DNA from: Dryomyza anilis
Taxonomy: Eukaryota; Arthropoda; Insecta; Diptera; Dryomyzidae
Assembly: GCA_951804985.1 (NCBI GenBank)
Contig: OX638135.1
Coordinates: 8,998,858-9,062,857, forward strand
Direction: 5' to 3'
DNA: 64,000 bases
Of the stretch, positions 13,021-24,595 are shown piece by piece. Position 1 is the stretch's first letter, and every line of letters begins with the position of its first letter. The notes beneath the pieces are model-generated. The model searched no databases and was not told the DNA's origin. It was given only the letters and a program-made list of their open reading frames with translations. The translations under genes were made by a program, and so were the position numbers.

Positions 13021-14151
13021 GCCTTTTTAAAAGACCGGAAACTACAGAGAAACGCGCTAAATTTTCAAAAAAATAAACATAAAATGGAAAAAGCGCCTAA
13101 AATGCAGAATGTTTGCGGCATTTAAAAAGATCGCAAAATATAGAAAAAGGCGCCAAATTTTCAAAAAAAAAACCACAATTCATTTACAGAGTAAATATGC
13201 GTCATTTTCATTTTGTGTTTGTTTTGATAATTTTGCGCTTGTTAAGACGATAAAATTCTGTAAGTTATGCGCTGTTTTAATTTTGATTGTTATTTGAATA
13301 CTTTACACCTTTTTGAGCTTTTCTACATTGCGCCTTGTGTAAAAATTACTAACTATCTTCAGATTACTAATATTCTGTAAATTACCTTTTTAATTGTTCG
13401 CCTTTTTTAAATTTTGCGACTTAAAAAAACTTTTTGACATTTTTATCTTTGTTAAAATTGTCCAAAATAGCGGGTAACTTTTATTTTAAAGTTGACTTTA
13501 AATTGTCTACGAAAATGCGCCATTGTATTTTGACAAAGATTCTGAAGAATACACAATTCGGGTTTTAAATATTTTGAGATATATATCAAAATGTCTCAAG
13601 ACAAAAATTCTAGGCAGGGTCGAGACAGTTTAGAAACATTATTTCGACATATTTTAAAAAGAGATAGGCGAAGTTTGTATCACAAGCAGTCTGCCCGAAC
13701 TAACCGATTCCAAAATATGCCGTGAATCTGTCATTAAAAAACCACAAAATTTTACAAACTGCTATACACTTCCCAAAATATTCCATTTATCTGTGTGTTG
13801 GCCGGAAATATTCCTGAAAAATTACATAAATTTTGTCTCGGGGTATCAATATTAAATCGAATTTAAACATTATAGGCGCATAACCATAGACAATTTTAGA
13901 CAGCTTTAATAATTCGACTTAAAAAAAAAATCGACTTTTTTAGAATTTTTGTATAGAATAAATTGTCAAATAGATGATTTTGAATTTAAATTTGACTTTA
14001 AATTGTCTATACTGATGCGTCATAGTTTTTAAAAATATACATATATTTTGTATATCTTCGTTGTACAACTATAAGTCCAAATACCATTTTTGAAAATTTG
14101 ATAAAAGTTCGACAATTAATAGTTTTAGATGTGTTGGTATATTTTCATAAT
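13020..14151. other. Degenerate satellite edge and weak inverted repeats, no gene
   Basis: Positions 13020-13170 hold diverged GGCGC/AAATTTTC satellite remnants. Further right, TTAAATTGTCTACGAAAATG (about 13497) pairs imperfectly with the complement of GCGCATAACCATAGACAATT (about 13877). A related TTAAATTGTCTATACTGATG appears near 13995. This suggests one or more decayed foldback elements without clear ends. Confidence 0.4.
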
Positions 14152-14258
14152 TAACGAGTTTGGAAAATTAGGTCACATGGGTAAGTTCGGTCACATCGGC
14201 CGTACTTTTATAGTCGGTCGGGCCCGACTATGGAATACCCTACACCTATGATGTGAAT

Positions 14259-14542
14259 ATTAATGTTGGTAATTTAATTGTATACCTACCTTTGAAGTTC
14301 TTAATTATGCTGAACATTCTTACACTCAGAATATTATCTACATACCAAATTTCTGACGACGTATATCCAATTAATTTAAAAAATTGATGTAAAAGTGATG
14401 ATTAATGTTGGTAATTTAATTGTATACCTACCTTTGAAGTTCTTAATTATGCTGAACATTCTTACACTCAGAATATTATCTACATACCAAATTTCTGACG
14501 ACGTATATCCAATTAATTTAAAAAATTGATGTAAAAGTGAAA
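14259..14542. repeat. 142-bp tandem duplication inside mini-me
   Basis: ATTAATGTTGGTAATTTAAT begins at 14259 and again at 14401. The two 142-bp units look identical to the eye over nearly their full length, which implies a recent duplication. Confidence 0.9.
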
Positions 14543-14651
14543 ATTAAAAAAAATTGAAACATGTAGAAATATAGTAAAATGTGGGCGTATCACGCCCATT
14601 TTTGGATCACATATTTTTAGGTGAATTCTAATAATACGTTTTAAATTTTAT

Positions 14652-16394
14652 ACACGCTGCAAAAAAAGGCCTCTCCCAAACATAATTTTGCAGGCATTAC
14701 AAATATCTTTAGAGCTTCATGCAAACAAAAGTATTATTTCATTGTCAAACATTATTATAATAACAGCCAAACATATTTTTGTTTTCGTTCAAACATATTT
14801 ATGTTCAGAATGGATAATTTTCGGCGTTCTTGCAAACATATACATGTTTGAATGTGAAAAACATTTTATTTACATGTAAACATATTTATGTTTACATTTA
14901 ATTTTAATGTAAAAGTAGTAAATTTAGTGTTAATATCTTCTTTACACAATATTCGTTTTTTCCTATTTTTAAATTACATTTTTTTTTTATTTATATTATA
15001 TAATTATAAACTTAGACTTTTATTTTATTTTCATTACACATATTTTATTTATACCTAATAATTTTATTTCCATCTATTGTTCCTATTTTGAGTTCAGTAC
15101 TTTACGGATGAATTGGAAATTTCACAAACAGCCACTATCTGGTATTAACAGTAATTGGCGGTACTTAAACAAATTCTTCCACCAAAAAGAACTTTGAACT
15201 ATATGAAAAGTATTAATGTGAGTGCTACTGAGTGCTAAAAGTAGGCAGCGCTGTTATTTAATTGTGATATCGTAATGCCAAACATACATATAATAAAAAA
15301 CATGGGTAAGTTCGGTCACATGGGGCGGATTTTTATAGTCGGTCGGGCCCGACTATGGAATACCCTACACCTTTGGTGGGGATATTAACCCTCAGAATAT
15401 TATTCATATATCAGAAATTTACGTCTTATATCCCCATAAATTAAAAAAATTATATAAAGTGTAAAAAACTAAAAAAAATAAATTTAAAAAATGTAATTGG
15501 GCGGACCACGCCCATATTTAAAATTTTGAAAGGCTAATATTTCATAGATTTGAATTTAATAATTTACGGATCAAATTTCCACTATGAAAACCCGGGAAAT
15601 AATGAAAAAAAAAAGTGGGCGGATCACGCCCAGTTTGGACCACATATTTTTAGGTGAATTCTAACAATACGTTTTAAATTTAATAACTATACCTTGAATA
15701 CTTTTCGAGTTATTAGTTCCGAAAAAGTTATATAAAATTGACTTGTATGGGAGGTGGGCGTGTCCGTTGACCAATTTGGCTCATTTTCAAACTCAGTTCC
15801 TACTTTTGGATAAAATATATTGAGACGAAATTTCATCGCATTCTGATCAGTATTTCTCAAGTTATTCTGTATTCGGACAGCAAGACAGCAAGACAGCAAG
15901 ACGGACAGACAGACAGACAGACGGACATGGCTAAACGGACTCGGGTAGTGATGCTGATCAAGAATATATATACTTTTCCATACCGGACACGCCTCCTAAG
16001 GGGCGTTACAATATATGCACAAAGTTAATATACCCTGTACCTCATAGGTGTAGGGTATAATAATGCTATTATTTTTAAATTCGTTGTCACCCAGTAACAA
16101 TCACGAATAACATTACATATAATTCAAAGAATCTTTTATTGACGTTAGGTGTGTTAAATAGCGGTTAAATAAAATGTATATTTCTACAGAAACATTAATA
16201 TAGTAAATTCATGTAAATCCGCGATTAAAGCAATTTATGTTTAAATATCGTATAATAATATTTCAATCTGAACAAAATAATAATACAATTTAATTATAAT
16301 GTAATTAGATATTACTCCCAATATTTATATGGTGATTTCGAAGTACGTTATAATTACATTCAAGCATATTCAAGCAAATATTTTCTATCCGTGT
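14652..16394 (+). mobile_element. Element D copy 1 (ACACG ends), nested in mini-me
   Basis: Begins ACACGCTGCAAAAAAAGGCC and ends TATTTTCTATCCGTGT. A reverse-oriented second copy occupies 25958-27613 with the same ends. Shared interior features include repeated AAACATATTTATGTTTACAT-like motifs and AATTCGTTGTCACCCAGTAA. It carries another mini-me copy (15300-16060). No recognisable protein. The superfamily is undetermined because the TIR is only about 5 bp. Confidence 0.65.
15300..16060 (+). mobile_element. mini-me/DINE-like family A copy 2, nested in element D
   Basis: Begins in CATGGGTAAGTTCGGTCACA, has the GGTCGGGCCCGACTATGGAA palindrome, paired GGGCGGACCACGCCC-type blocks, a GACAGACAGACAGACGGACA tract, the GCTGATCAAGAATATATATA core and ends GGTGTAGGGTATAA. 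It lacks the first 20 or so bases of the longest copies. Confidence 0.8.
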
Positions 16395-16735
16395 AAGTAT
16401 ATCTTGAATACTTTTCGAGTTATTGCTTCGTAAAGAGTTATATAAAAGTGACTTGTATGGGAGGTGGGCGTGTCCGTTGATCAATTTGGCTCATTTACAT
16501 TGACAAAACTAACTTTTGGCTAAAAAGTATTGAAACGAAATATCATCGCATTCTAAGCAGTATTTCTCAACTTATCATGTATACGAACAGCAAGACAGAC
16601 GGACATGGCTAAACGGACTCGGGTGGTGATGCTGATCAAGAACTTTTCCATACCGGACACGCCTCCTAAGGGGCGTTACAATATATGCACAAAGTTAATA
16701 TACCTCATAGGTGTACCTCATAGGTGTAGGGTATA

Positions 16736-17709
16736 AAAATCAAATATTCACAAAATATAGTTTTTAAGTATGTCCAATCGGTACTGCGCTAAAAGGTTAT
16801 GATTGTTTCAAATTATAATTGAAGAACTTATTAACAAAAAAATCGATATTGAAACAAAATTTATTTGATGACTTTTTATAATTCGATTTTTACGTTTTTA
16901 GTATTTTTGAAATTAAAAAAACTGTTGTAAATTAATTTAATAATTGGTGAAGTAACTATTATCTTTTAATTCTTGAATAAATGGTACAAAAAACTAGGTT
17001 ATCAAATATCAAACTTAAGTTTGGTACAAATGGTACAATTGGTACAAATGTTATACTTAAAAAAAAAAAAATCTAATTCAAATATTTTTGGTTTTCGAAA
17101 TATTCTAACTTGAAAAGTGAAAATAATCATTAAAAATACATTGTGTATATCTGAAGTAGTTTTCCAACGAGATGTCGGTATTGATCACCGTTAATATAAT
17201 ACACAAATTGAATGTTGTTTCCAAACGGTACTGAGATATGTACACCTTCCTAAAATTAGAGACCAACAATAATTAATTTTTTCAAATTTATGTGTAAAAA
17301 GTCATTGTAAGAAATGATGGCACTGTAAAACAAAGGGTACCATTAGATAACATTCAATGAACATTTTTAATTTATGGTCTTATTTTTATTATAGGACTGT
17401 TAAATTTTAAAATATTTTTTAATAATTATATTTGAGAAATATAAATAAAAGTTTGATTAATATTATTAAAGTCAAAAATAATTATTTTTGATAAATACTT
17501 TCAAAATTCAAATATAATTTTTATTTTAGATACATATTTATTAAAACCAAAATTAATTATTATTTTTGATATATATATGGAAAGAAAGTCGTTACTCCTA
17601 CCAAAAAATCTCCAAATAAACAAACAAATTGGCTGAACTTTATATAACCGGATGAAGTGAAATATTTTTTCTTGAAACTATCCCCTCTGTTTGGGTCCCA
17701 GACTAAATT
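16736..17709. other. AT-rich sequence, no gene seen
   Basis: Only a short GGTACAAATGGTACAATTGG direct repeat (about 17027-17050) stands out. No coding or structural feature could be supported. Confidence 0.45.
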
Positions 17710-17998
17710 GGGGCGCGGTCGGACTTGTGGTACCCCAGATAAATCGAAACCTTATACACCTACCTATATGAACATGTAGGTACTGAAATGAAAGATATTG
17801 ATCTCACGATTAGTATGTTATTATGTTCATGATTCGATAACCACAGTAACCTCAGGATCCTTTTTAGTTTTAACAACTGAGTTCATTTTATACACGAATA
17901 ATATATAGATACAAGTGTGGGTACCCAAACGAAAAGAAATTTAATAAGAATTCTATTATACGCTTTTGTATTTATGTTTTAAAAAATAAAAAATTTAA

Positions 17999-19130
17999 GG
18001 GGCCTATTATGATTAGCGAAGCGAATGTACTTGGCGAAGCGAACGCTTTGGCGAAGCGAACGCAATTTGGCGAATGAACTGGCGAATGTACTAATTTTTA
18101 TGGTTTTAAAAGTGAGCAACACTTACAACATTGACGGATAGTACTGCCTTTTTTTTAAAACAGATACTATTTTATCTTAATATCTATTTTTTTATTATTA
18201 AAAAACCATTTAATATTATTTATGGTTTAAAAAACGTTAACTCGATTCAGAACAATAATACTTTTTCGGTTTTTTGTTATTTTTTGTCTATAAAAGATTA
18301 AAAAGTATCCAAATAAACTTCGGAACAATTCAAATTATTTAAAATGTACAGTAAAATATGTTTTTAAATGTTAATATTGGAATTATTTTTACATAAAAAT
18401 AAATACTTTTTATTAAAAAAAGTAGTTTTTTTATTTGGAGCAATACTTCTTTTATTTTAATTTAAAGAAACCCTAGAGTTTCAAAACAGTTGATGTGAAT
18501 ATACTTGTTTAGAAAAAGCAATCAAAGAAGAGCGTGTTAAACAGAAGCCAATGCGGTGTGCAGAAAGCTGGAGCGACGACGAGGAGGAAGACTACAATAA
18601 GTTACAGTGATGGTGGTCTGTCCTCCTCTGTGGCACAAATAACTTCGCGCGATGAACCAAGCTGCATTCTCAGCAGCAGTCGGAGCAGTTCCAGACATTT
18701 CTTTTATTAGTGTTAAGTTTAAAATCAAAATAAAAAGTGTGAAAAAAATTGTTTTTTTTTACGTTTATTAGTTAGGTCACAAAAAACTCAAAATTATAGA
18801 CATCCTTCTATAAAAACTAAAGGATAAGATAAATTGAAAATCAGAAAAAGCCTAATAAACAAAAGCACAAAAGAAAAAAAAATTAAAAATCAAAAGAAAA
18901 ACTGAAAAACAATAGATAAAGATACGTTCGCCGATTCGTCACATGAACTGTTGATTCGCTTGATTTTGACACTTGAAGCGAATGAAAATCGGTTGAGTGT
19001 TGCATGTTTTTTTACGATCGCTTAACTTTTCCCGTTTTTTGGCGAATGAAGTCTGGCGAATGTAACCGTAATAGCTTTTTGGACGTTCGCTTCGCCAAAA
19101 CCATTCGCTTCGCTAATCATAATAGGGCCC
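17999..19130. mobile_element. PIF/Harbinger-like non-autonomous transposon, 1,132 bp
   Basis: The left TIR starts GGGGCCTATTATGATTAGCG and the complement of the right end starts GGGCCCTATTATGATTAGCG. Both continue AAGCGAATG (about 29 bp). TAA flanks both sides (17996-17998 and 19131-19133), fitting the 3-bp TWA duplication of PIF/Harbinger elements. Subterminal GGCGAAGCGAAC and GGCGAATG motifs are repeated in opposite orientation at the two ends. It contains the gene-like fragment at 18512-18711 but no complete transposase. Confidence 0.82.
18512..18711 (+). pseudogene. Coding-like remnant inside the Harbinger-like element
   Basis: More GC-rich than its surroundings. Two adjacent plus-strand frames separated by one frameshift near 18600 read KAIKEERVKQKPMRCAESWS followed by acidic DDEEEDYN, then SDGGLSSSVAQITSRDEPSC and a Ser-rich tail ending at a TAG near 18709. 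It could be the end of an element-encoded protein or captured sequence. No family is recognised. Confidence 0.35.
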
Positions 19131-19499
19131 TAATATTTTATAAAAAATTTATCCTGCGGCGCTTCTTCGATATAACTTCCCAACGAAATATTATAATTAA
19201 CTGTTGGGCTACTTCTAGAAAATTTAAAAAAGCGTTTTACGTTACCTATTCATTTCAAAATTTTCTTCGTCATTTTGATAAATAATTAAATATTTTTCTT
19301 AACAATCAGCATTTCATTTTAATTTTATTTTTTACATAATTACAAATCCTAATCGCTATGGTTATAAGATCATTAAAATAACCATATAATTACAAATGTG
19401 GCATTATTACCTTTCATTTGAGTACCTATATGACCAAATATGTAGGTGCACCGGATATCGATTTTTCTAGGGAACCACAGATCCGACCGCACCCTATAT

Positions 19500-19724
19500 A
19501 TTTTTTTGTTTTTTAAGCAAATAAAACGGTTGATTTAAAGAAAAAAAAGTTGGTTTAAAGAAGTACAGTTGTGTATAATTCATTATTCACTGTATTTGAT
19601 GAGAAATTATAAAAAAAAGGGCGCAAAATAAATTTTTGGGGCGCATTTTAGAAAAAAAAAATGGGAAAAAAGGCGCAAAAAAATCAATCGCCCCCCCCAA
19701 ATCATACTTCTGGATCCGCCCCTG
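19500..19724 (-). mobile_element. hAT-type terminus (CAGGGGCGGATCCAG)
   Basis: On the minus strand an element begins CAGGGGCGGATCCAGAAGTA at 19724 and runs into G-rich and GGCGC-containing sequence. CAGGGGCGGATCCAG-type ends are typical of hAT elements. The other end was not located. The GGCGCAAAA motifs resemble the 11.5-kb satellite. Confidence 0.45.
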
Positions 19725-20017
19725 ACCATTTCCGTCTAACCGATCTTCCCCTCGCCAAGCACCTTGCGGGCTGACGTAGTGCCCGTACTGGCTGAGTTGG
19801 GCATTAATATTTGCAGACAAATTGTTGCAAATTTAACACAAATGATTTTAATTTTTGTTGGTAAATTTACACTGATTTGTCATAAACAGCTAATTTCGAA
19901 TTTTCAAAGTTATATGTTTTTAATGCATCACTGAATTCCATTCCGCAAATAGCTAAAAATTCGTATTCGTAGCGCAGATTCGGAATTTCGCTACGACGGG
20001 CGTCATGATTGTCTTTT
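19725..20017. mobile_element. Third fragment of the 1.7-kb TIR family (right end)
   Basis: AAATTGTTGCAAATTTAACA and the following 180 bp match 3755-3965, ending CGCTACGACGGGCGTCATGA. The GC-rich stretch before it (19725-19815) differs from the gene-like block in the other copies. Its minus-strand reading contains QLSQYGHYVSPQGAWRGED, which I do not recognise. Confidence 0.55.
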
Positions 20018-20193
20018 AACAGATACATTTATACCCTTTAACAGATACATTTTTTTGACAGAAACATTTTTATTTTGGAAACTTCATACTAATTTTCCAA
20101 AATAAACTAATAGTATAGTAAGCAACATTACCATTAAATTATCGTATTGTTTTCCATGTCTGTAATTCCCATTTGAGTATTTATCATGTTTTA

Positions 20194-20514
20194 GTAGCGC
20201 GGTAGCTCAGTGGTTAGTGCGTTGGACTGCGAGCCGAAAGGTCCCCGGTTCAAGCCTGGACTGGGGCTAACAACATATTTTCATAGAAACATTTTTCTAT
20301 ACCGCGCTACCTCTCGTCAGTAAATGGCAAACCTACGAGAGTAAAACCATTGCCTATGAAAAGCTCTCACCCGCCGTTCGGATTCGGCAATAAACTGTAG
20401 GTCCCACCACTTTGAGTACAAATATAACACGCACAGCTCAAAATGGTGAGAGAGCTCGGCCGAAGTTCTATACAGGACTGTAGCGCCAAACTATTATTAT
20501 ATTATTATTAATTG
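20194..20514 (+). mobile_element. tRNA-derived SINE
   Basis: The head has an RNA polymerase III A box TAGCTCAGTGG (20203-20213) and a B box GGTTCAAGCC (20247-20256) at tRNA spacing. The putative acceptor-stem halves do not pair, so it is a tRNA-like head, not a functional tRNA. The body includes GGTCCCACCACTTTGAGTAC and GAGCTCGGCCGAAGTTCTAT, the style of insect tRNA-SINEs. It ends in an ATT-rich tail (about 20490-20514). Confidence 0.85.
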
Positions 20515-20527
20515 CTCGAGCAATACC

Positions 20528-20690
20528 AAAACTCTTGCTCTTTGCTTTTTAAATGCTGCTTTAATTCCAAAACTCTCGCTCTTTGCTTTTCAAATGCTGA
20601 CTCAATTCCATATCTCTCGCTCTTTGCTTTTTGAATAATGCATCGATACACTTACTGTAACTCTTTGCTTTTCAAATGTTAATTCGATTC
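20528..20690. repeat. 41-bp tandem repeat, four units
   Basis: CTCTTTGCTTTT recurs at 41-bp steps (the hexamer starts near 20538, 20579, 20620 and 20661). Units also share AAATGCTG and AATTCCA. It is adjacent to the SINE tail. Confidence 0.8.
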
Positions 20691-20857
20691 AAATTTTATG
20701 CTCGACGTAACTGTGAAAGCCGTAGCAAAGAAACAAGACATTTAAATCGATATGTTCTTTTCGCGAGCCCGTGCGTTTGAATTTGTTTTTGTTTTCTTCA
20801 CAAGCAATGCTATGTTTTTGTGTGTGTGTGCTCGCGCGCACAGTAGTCACATTAGAG

Positions 20858-21857
20858 CAGAGCTCTCGATTTCATACGAGTATCTCGGGTACCCGGGCGC
20901 TCGAAAGCCCGGGTAATACCCGGGTAGTTCAAATACTCGAAAAACCCGGGTATTAAATGTTCGAGCTACCCGGGTATTTCGCAAAACCCGGGTAGTTTGT
21001 TCGTTCGTTTGTTCGAGCTATTCGAGTGGCTCGTTTGTTCGAGTAGCTCAATTGCTCGTTCGTTGTTCGAGTAGCTCGATTGCTCGATCGTTGTTCGAGC
21101 TTCGAGTAGCTCGTTCGTTCGTTTGATTGACGATTGTTCATTTGATCGCTTGTTAATTTGTCTGTCCGTTCGTTTGCTTGATGTGGGAGTTGGTCGGAGT
21201 GGTTGCAAAAATGTGGGTGGACAAAAGTGGGCGGAAAGTGATAAAAAGACCGAAAAAAAATTTATTGCAGAAATCGGTAGCAGACATCAAGGGAAATCGA
21301 ATGGTACCACTCTCAGTGGTACCATTCGACCCCCAAAGGGGGGTCAAAACCACTTTTTGTCCAAGACTAATGGTACCCTTTGGAGTGGTCCATGACCCCC
21401 AAAAGGGTGTCAAAACCGCATTTATGACCCAAAAATTTGTATTTCAGAAAGCGATAGCGGACACCATTAGAATGCTATTGGTACCCTTTGGAGTGGTCCA
21501 TGACCCCCAAAAGGGAGTCAAAACCGCATTTATGACCCAATATTTTTTTTTATTTTGGAAATCGATAGGGGACATCATTAGAAGGCTAATGGTACCCTTT
21601 TGAGTGGTCCCTGACTCCCAAAAGGGGGTCAAAACCGCATTTATGACCCAACAATTTTTATTTCGGAAATCGATAGCGGACATCATTAGAAGGCTAATGG
21701 TACCCTTTGGAGTGGTCCAGGTCCCCCCAAAGCCTTCTAATGATGTCCGCTATCGATTTCCGAAATAAAAATTTTGGGTCATAAATGGGTTTTTGACCCC
21801 CTTCTGGGGGTCAGGGACCACTCGGGTACCCGGGCACCCGGGTAATCGAGAGCTCTG
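20858..21857. mobile_element. hAT non-autonomous transposon, exactly 1,000 bp
   Basis: Starts CAGAGCTCTCGAT and ends ATCGAGAGCTCTG, an exact TIR of about 13 bp. It is flanked by the perfect 8-bp duplication CATTAGAG (20850-20857 and 21858-21865), diagnostic of hAT. Subterminal CCCGGGTA clusters occur at both ends (20888-20996 and 21825-21843). A GTTCGAGTAGCTCG-type degenerate tandem spans 20998-21120. Four or so units of about 110 bp (GGTACCCTTTGGAGTGGTCC at 21372, 21480, 21591 and 21699) follow, then an inverted unit at 21725-21825. The ORFs inside are by-products of the repeats. Confidence 0.92.
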
Positions 21858-21889
21858 CATTAGAGTGATTCAAATTTGTATACAAAATT

Positions 21890-22233
21890 TAAAACTAAAT
21901 TTTCTTTCCCTTCGGGTCGACTTTCTGAAACTAGGCCATCTAAAACTAAGAACAAGCCTTTAAAAACAAAATAAATGTGATGTTGCGCAAAGAGCTTAAA
22001 GACATTTTTGAACTTTTAACGACTGTTTTCAATTAAATTATTATTGTATAATTTTACTATCTACTAATAAGACGATATTTGAAAAGATAAGTGTGACATA
22101 TCATTATACCCTACACCATGAGGTACAGGGTATATTAACTTTGTGCATATATTGTAACGCCCCTTAGGAGGCGTGTCCGGTATGGAAAAGTATATATATT
22201 CTTGATCAGCATCACTACCCGAGTCCGTTTAGC

Positions 22234-22292
<59 letters not shown>

Positions 22293-23280
22293 TGCTGTCT
22301 TGCTGTCCGAATACAGAATAACTTGAGAAATTAAATTTCGTCTCAATATATTTTAGCCAAAAGCAGGAACTGAGTTTGAAAATGAGCCAAATCGGTCAAC
22401 GGACACGCCCACCTCCCATACAAGTCACTTTTATATAACTCTTTCGGAACTAATAACTCAAAAAGTATTCAACGTATAGTTATAACATTTAAAAGGTAAA
22501 TATGTGGTCCAAAAATGGGCGTGATCCGCCCACTTTTTTTTTCATTATTTCCTGGGTTTTCATAGTGGAAATTTGATCCGTAAATTATGAAAATCAAATC
22601 TATGAAATATTAGCCTTTCAAAATTTTAAATATAGGTGTGGTCCACCCAATTATATTTTTCAAATTTTTTTTTTTTAGTTTTTTATACTTTTATATAATT
22701 TTTTTAATTTATGGGGATATATGACGTACATTTCTGATATATGAATAATATTCTGAGGGTGGGGAGGTTCAGCATAATTAAAAACTTTAAAATTAAGGTA
22801 TGCAATTAAATATCCCACATTAATATCCCCACCAAAGGTGTATGGTATTCCATAGTCGGGCCCGACCGACTTTAAAAATCCGCCCCATGTGACCGAACTT
22901 ACCCATGTGACCTAACTTTCCCAACTCGTTTTATTATTGTATGAGCAATAATACAAAAATATTATTCCAAACTCGTTAGAATAAAACTACAAAAATGTCA
23001 ACAGTTAAAATTACTATAGTAAGAAAAAGTCAACATTTTATGTGTTTGGCAAGCCATGAAACTGTAACGGTTAACTAAAATTTAATAATTTTAAAAACCA
23101 TAAGTTTAGTAAATGATTTGAAGTTAAGTAATTAAAAACAGTCGTCAAAAGTTCAAAAATGTTCTTTCAGCTCTTTGCGCAACATCACATGATCAATTAT
23201 TTTTTCGTTTTTAAAGGCTTAGTTTTAGAGGTCCTAGTTTCAGAAAGTCGACTGGAAGCGAAACACTTAAACATTTTTGG
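21890..23280. mobile_element. Foldback element with about 180-bp arms, containing a mini-me copy
   Basis: GTCGACTTTCTGAAACTAGG and the following sequence (about 21917-22060), including GATGTTGCGCAAAGAGCT, is repeated in reverse complement at about 23085-23265. Between the arms lies the reverse-oriented mini-me copy at 22105-22930. Exact ends and TSD could not be fixed. Confidence 0.65.
22105..22930 (-). mobile_element. mini-me/DINE-like family A copy 3
   Basis: Reverse orientation: TATACCCTACACCATGAGGT at the left and CCCATGTGACCTAACTTTCC at the right. Its (GTCT)n tract (about 22236-22285) is the longest of the copies here. All family A landmarks are present in mirror order. Confidence 0.85.
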
Positions 23281-23329
23281 ATTTTAAATCAGTATAATAC
23301 ACATGCCTGAGTACAGTTTCACGAGTTTT

Positions 23330-23505
23330 TATTCAAATACAAAATTTATTATGAGTAAAAATCTATTTTAAATAAAATAGCTGTGTTTAAAATGCAGCAT
23401 ACTTCCCATATAAACTAAATTTATTTGTTATTTAAAACTTTTGAATGAGAAACATAATAAATATTGTTATTTATTTTTTTATCAAATTTTAGTTTTTTTT
23501 TATTC
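23330..23505. repeat. Left arm of a long-range inverted repeat (partner 54190-54365)
   Basis: AAAATGCAGCATACTTCCCA and about 170 bp around it are found as the reverse complement at 54190-54365. The arms bracket the split hAT element, suggesting they are the two ends of an older foldback element that received it. Confidence 0.75.
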
Positions 23506-23548
23506 TGCAACAAAAATATATACAGTATTTATATATTTACAGTATTTA

Positions 23549-24279
23549 TACCCTACACCTATGAGGTACAGGGCATATTAACTTTGTGCAGATCCTTAGG
23601 AGGTGTGGAAAAGTATATATATTCTTGATCAACATCACCACCCGAGTTCGTTTAACCATGTCCGTCTGTCTGTCCGTATACACGATAACTTGAGAAATAC
23701 TGATCAGAATGCGATCAAATTTCGTTTCAATATGTTTTAGCCAAAAATTAGTATTGTCAATGTAAATGAGCCAAATCGGTCAACGGACACGCCCACCTTC
23801 CATACAAATCACTTTTACAAAATTATTTAGGAAACAATAAACCGAAAAGTATTCAAGGTACAGTTACAAAATTTAAAAGTTATTGTTAGAATTCACATAA
23901 AAATATGTGTTCCAAAAATGGGCGTAATCCGCTCACATTTTATATTTTTATAATTTCCCGCTTTTTCATAGTGCACATTTTACTCGCAAATTATTGAAAA
24001 CAAATCTTTGAAATATTAGCCTCAAATCTCTACATATGTTTAAAAAGTGGGTGTGATCCGCCCACATTTATTTTTCAGCATTTTATGATTATTATTTTTT
24101 TTTCCCTTTTATATCGATTTTTTTAAATTATGTGGATATACGACGTAAATTTCTGATATGTAAATAATATTCTCATATTTAAATAATATTAAATTTCCCA
24201 TATTAATATCCCCACCAAGGTTTATGGTTCGTTCCATGTGACCGAACCTACCCATGTGATCTAACTTACCCAACTTGTT
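23549..24279 (-). mobile_element. mini-me/DINE-like family A copy 4, diverged
   Basis: Mirror-oriented family A copy from TATACCCTACACCTATGAGG to CTAACTTACCCAACTTG. It has several deletions, notably around the CTTAGGAGG block, and a shortened GTCY tract. Confidence 0.75.
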
Positions 24280-24595
24280 TTATTACCACTGTTTTTGTTT
24301 TTTCCGAGGTACAGTGATCCAAAATTACAAAAAATGTATATATTGAAATAGTTCTAGATCAGAAAATACTACAAACCCCAAACAAATTTCAAGATGGTAT
24401 TTTTATCAAACATTATCCAAAATATGTATGATTTATGTGTCTTAAAATATTACACTTCTCTTCTCTGATTTTGGGAACCTAAAATTTGTAACAATTTTTG
24501 AATATATTTGTAAAGTTGATTTCGAAATGACGTGATTTTTACAAAATTCAAAATTTGATAATCATGGTTATATGGTTAAGATGGAAGTTCTATAG

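Larger units (their letters stand above)
14152..16735 (+). mobile_element. mini-me/DINE-like family A copy, split by a nested element
   Basis: The 5' half (14152-14652) begins GAGTTTGGAAAATTAGGTCA and ends TTTTAAATTTTATA. The 3' half (16395-16735) resumes at TATATCTTGAATACTTTTCG and ends TAGGGTATA. Intact family A copies (for example 32066-32855) show these halves adjoining. The interruption is the element at 14652-16394. The 5' half contains a 142-bp tandem duplication (14259-14542). Confidence 0.75.
17710..19492. mobile_element. Element with about 95-bp imperfect TIRs, host of a Harbinger-like insertion
   Basis: The left arm (17710-17810) starts GGGGCGCGGTCGGACTTGTG and includes CACCTACCTATATGAACATG. 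The complement of the right arm (19395-19492) reads GGGTGCGGTCGGATCTGTGG and continues with GTAGGT and CATATAGGTAC motifs in the same order. The arms are diverged. The exact outer ends and TSD are unclear. Confidence 0.6.

Noticed and set aside
11465..19733. ACCATTTCC on both sides of two CAGGGG-type termini as a TSD for one large element
   Set aside because: On the left it does not abut the terminus (about 11 bp away), so it is probably coincidence.
20194..20270. A functional tRNA gene
   Set aside because: A and B boxes are good, but the acceptor-stem halves do not pair and the sequence runs into a SINE body.
21178..21603. 141-residue ORF in the hAT element
   Set aside because: It is made of translated 110-bp tandem units and shows no transposase motif.
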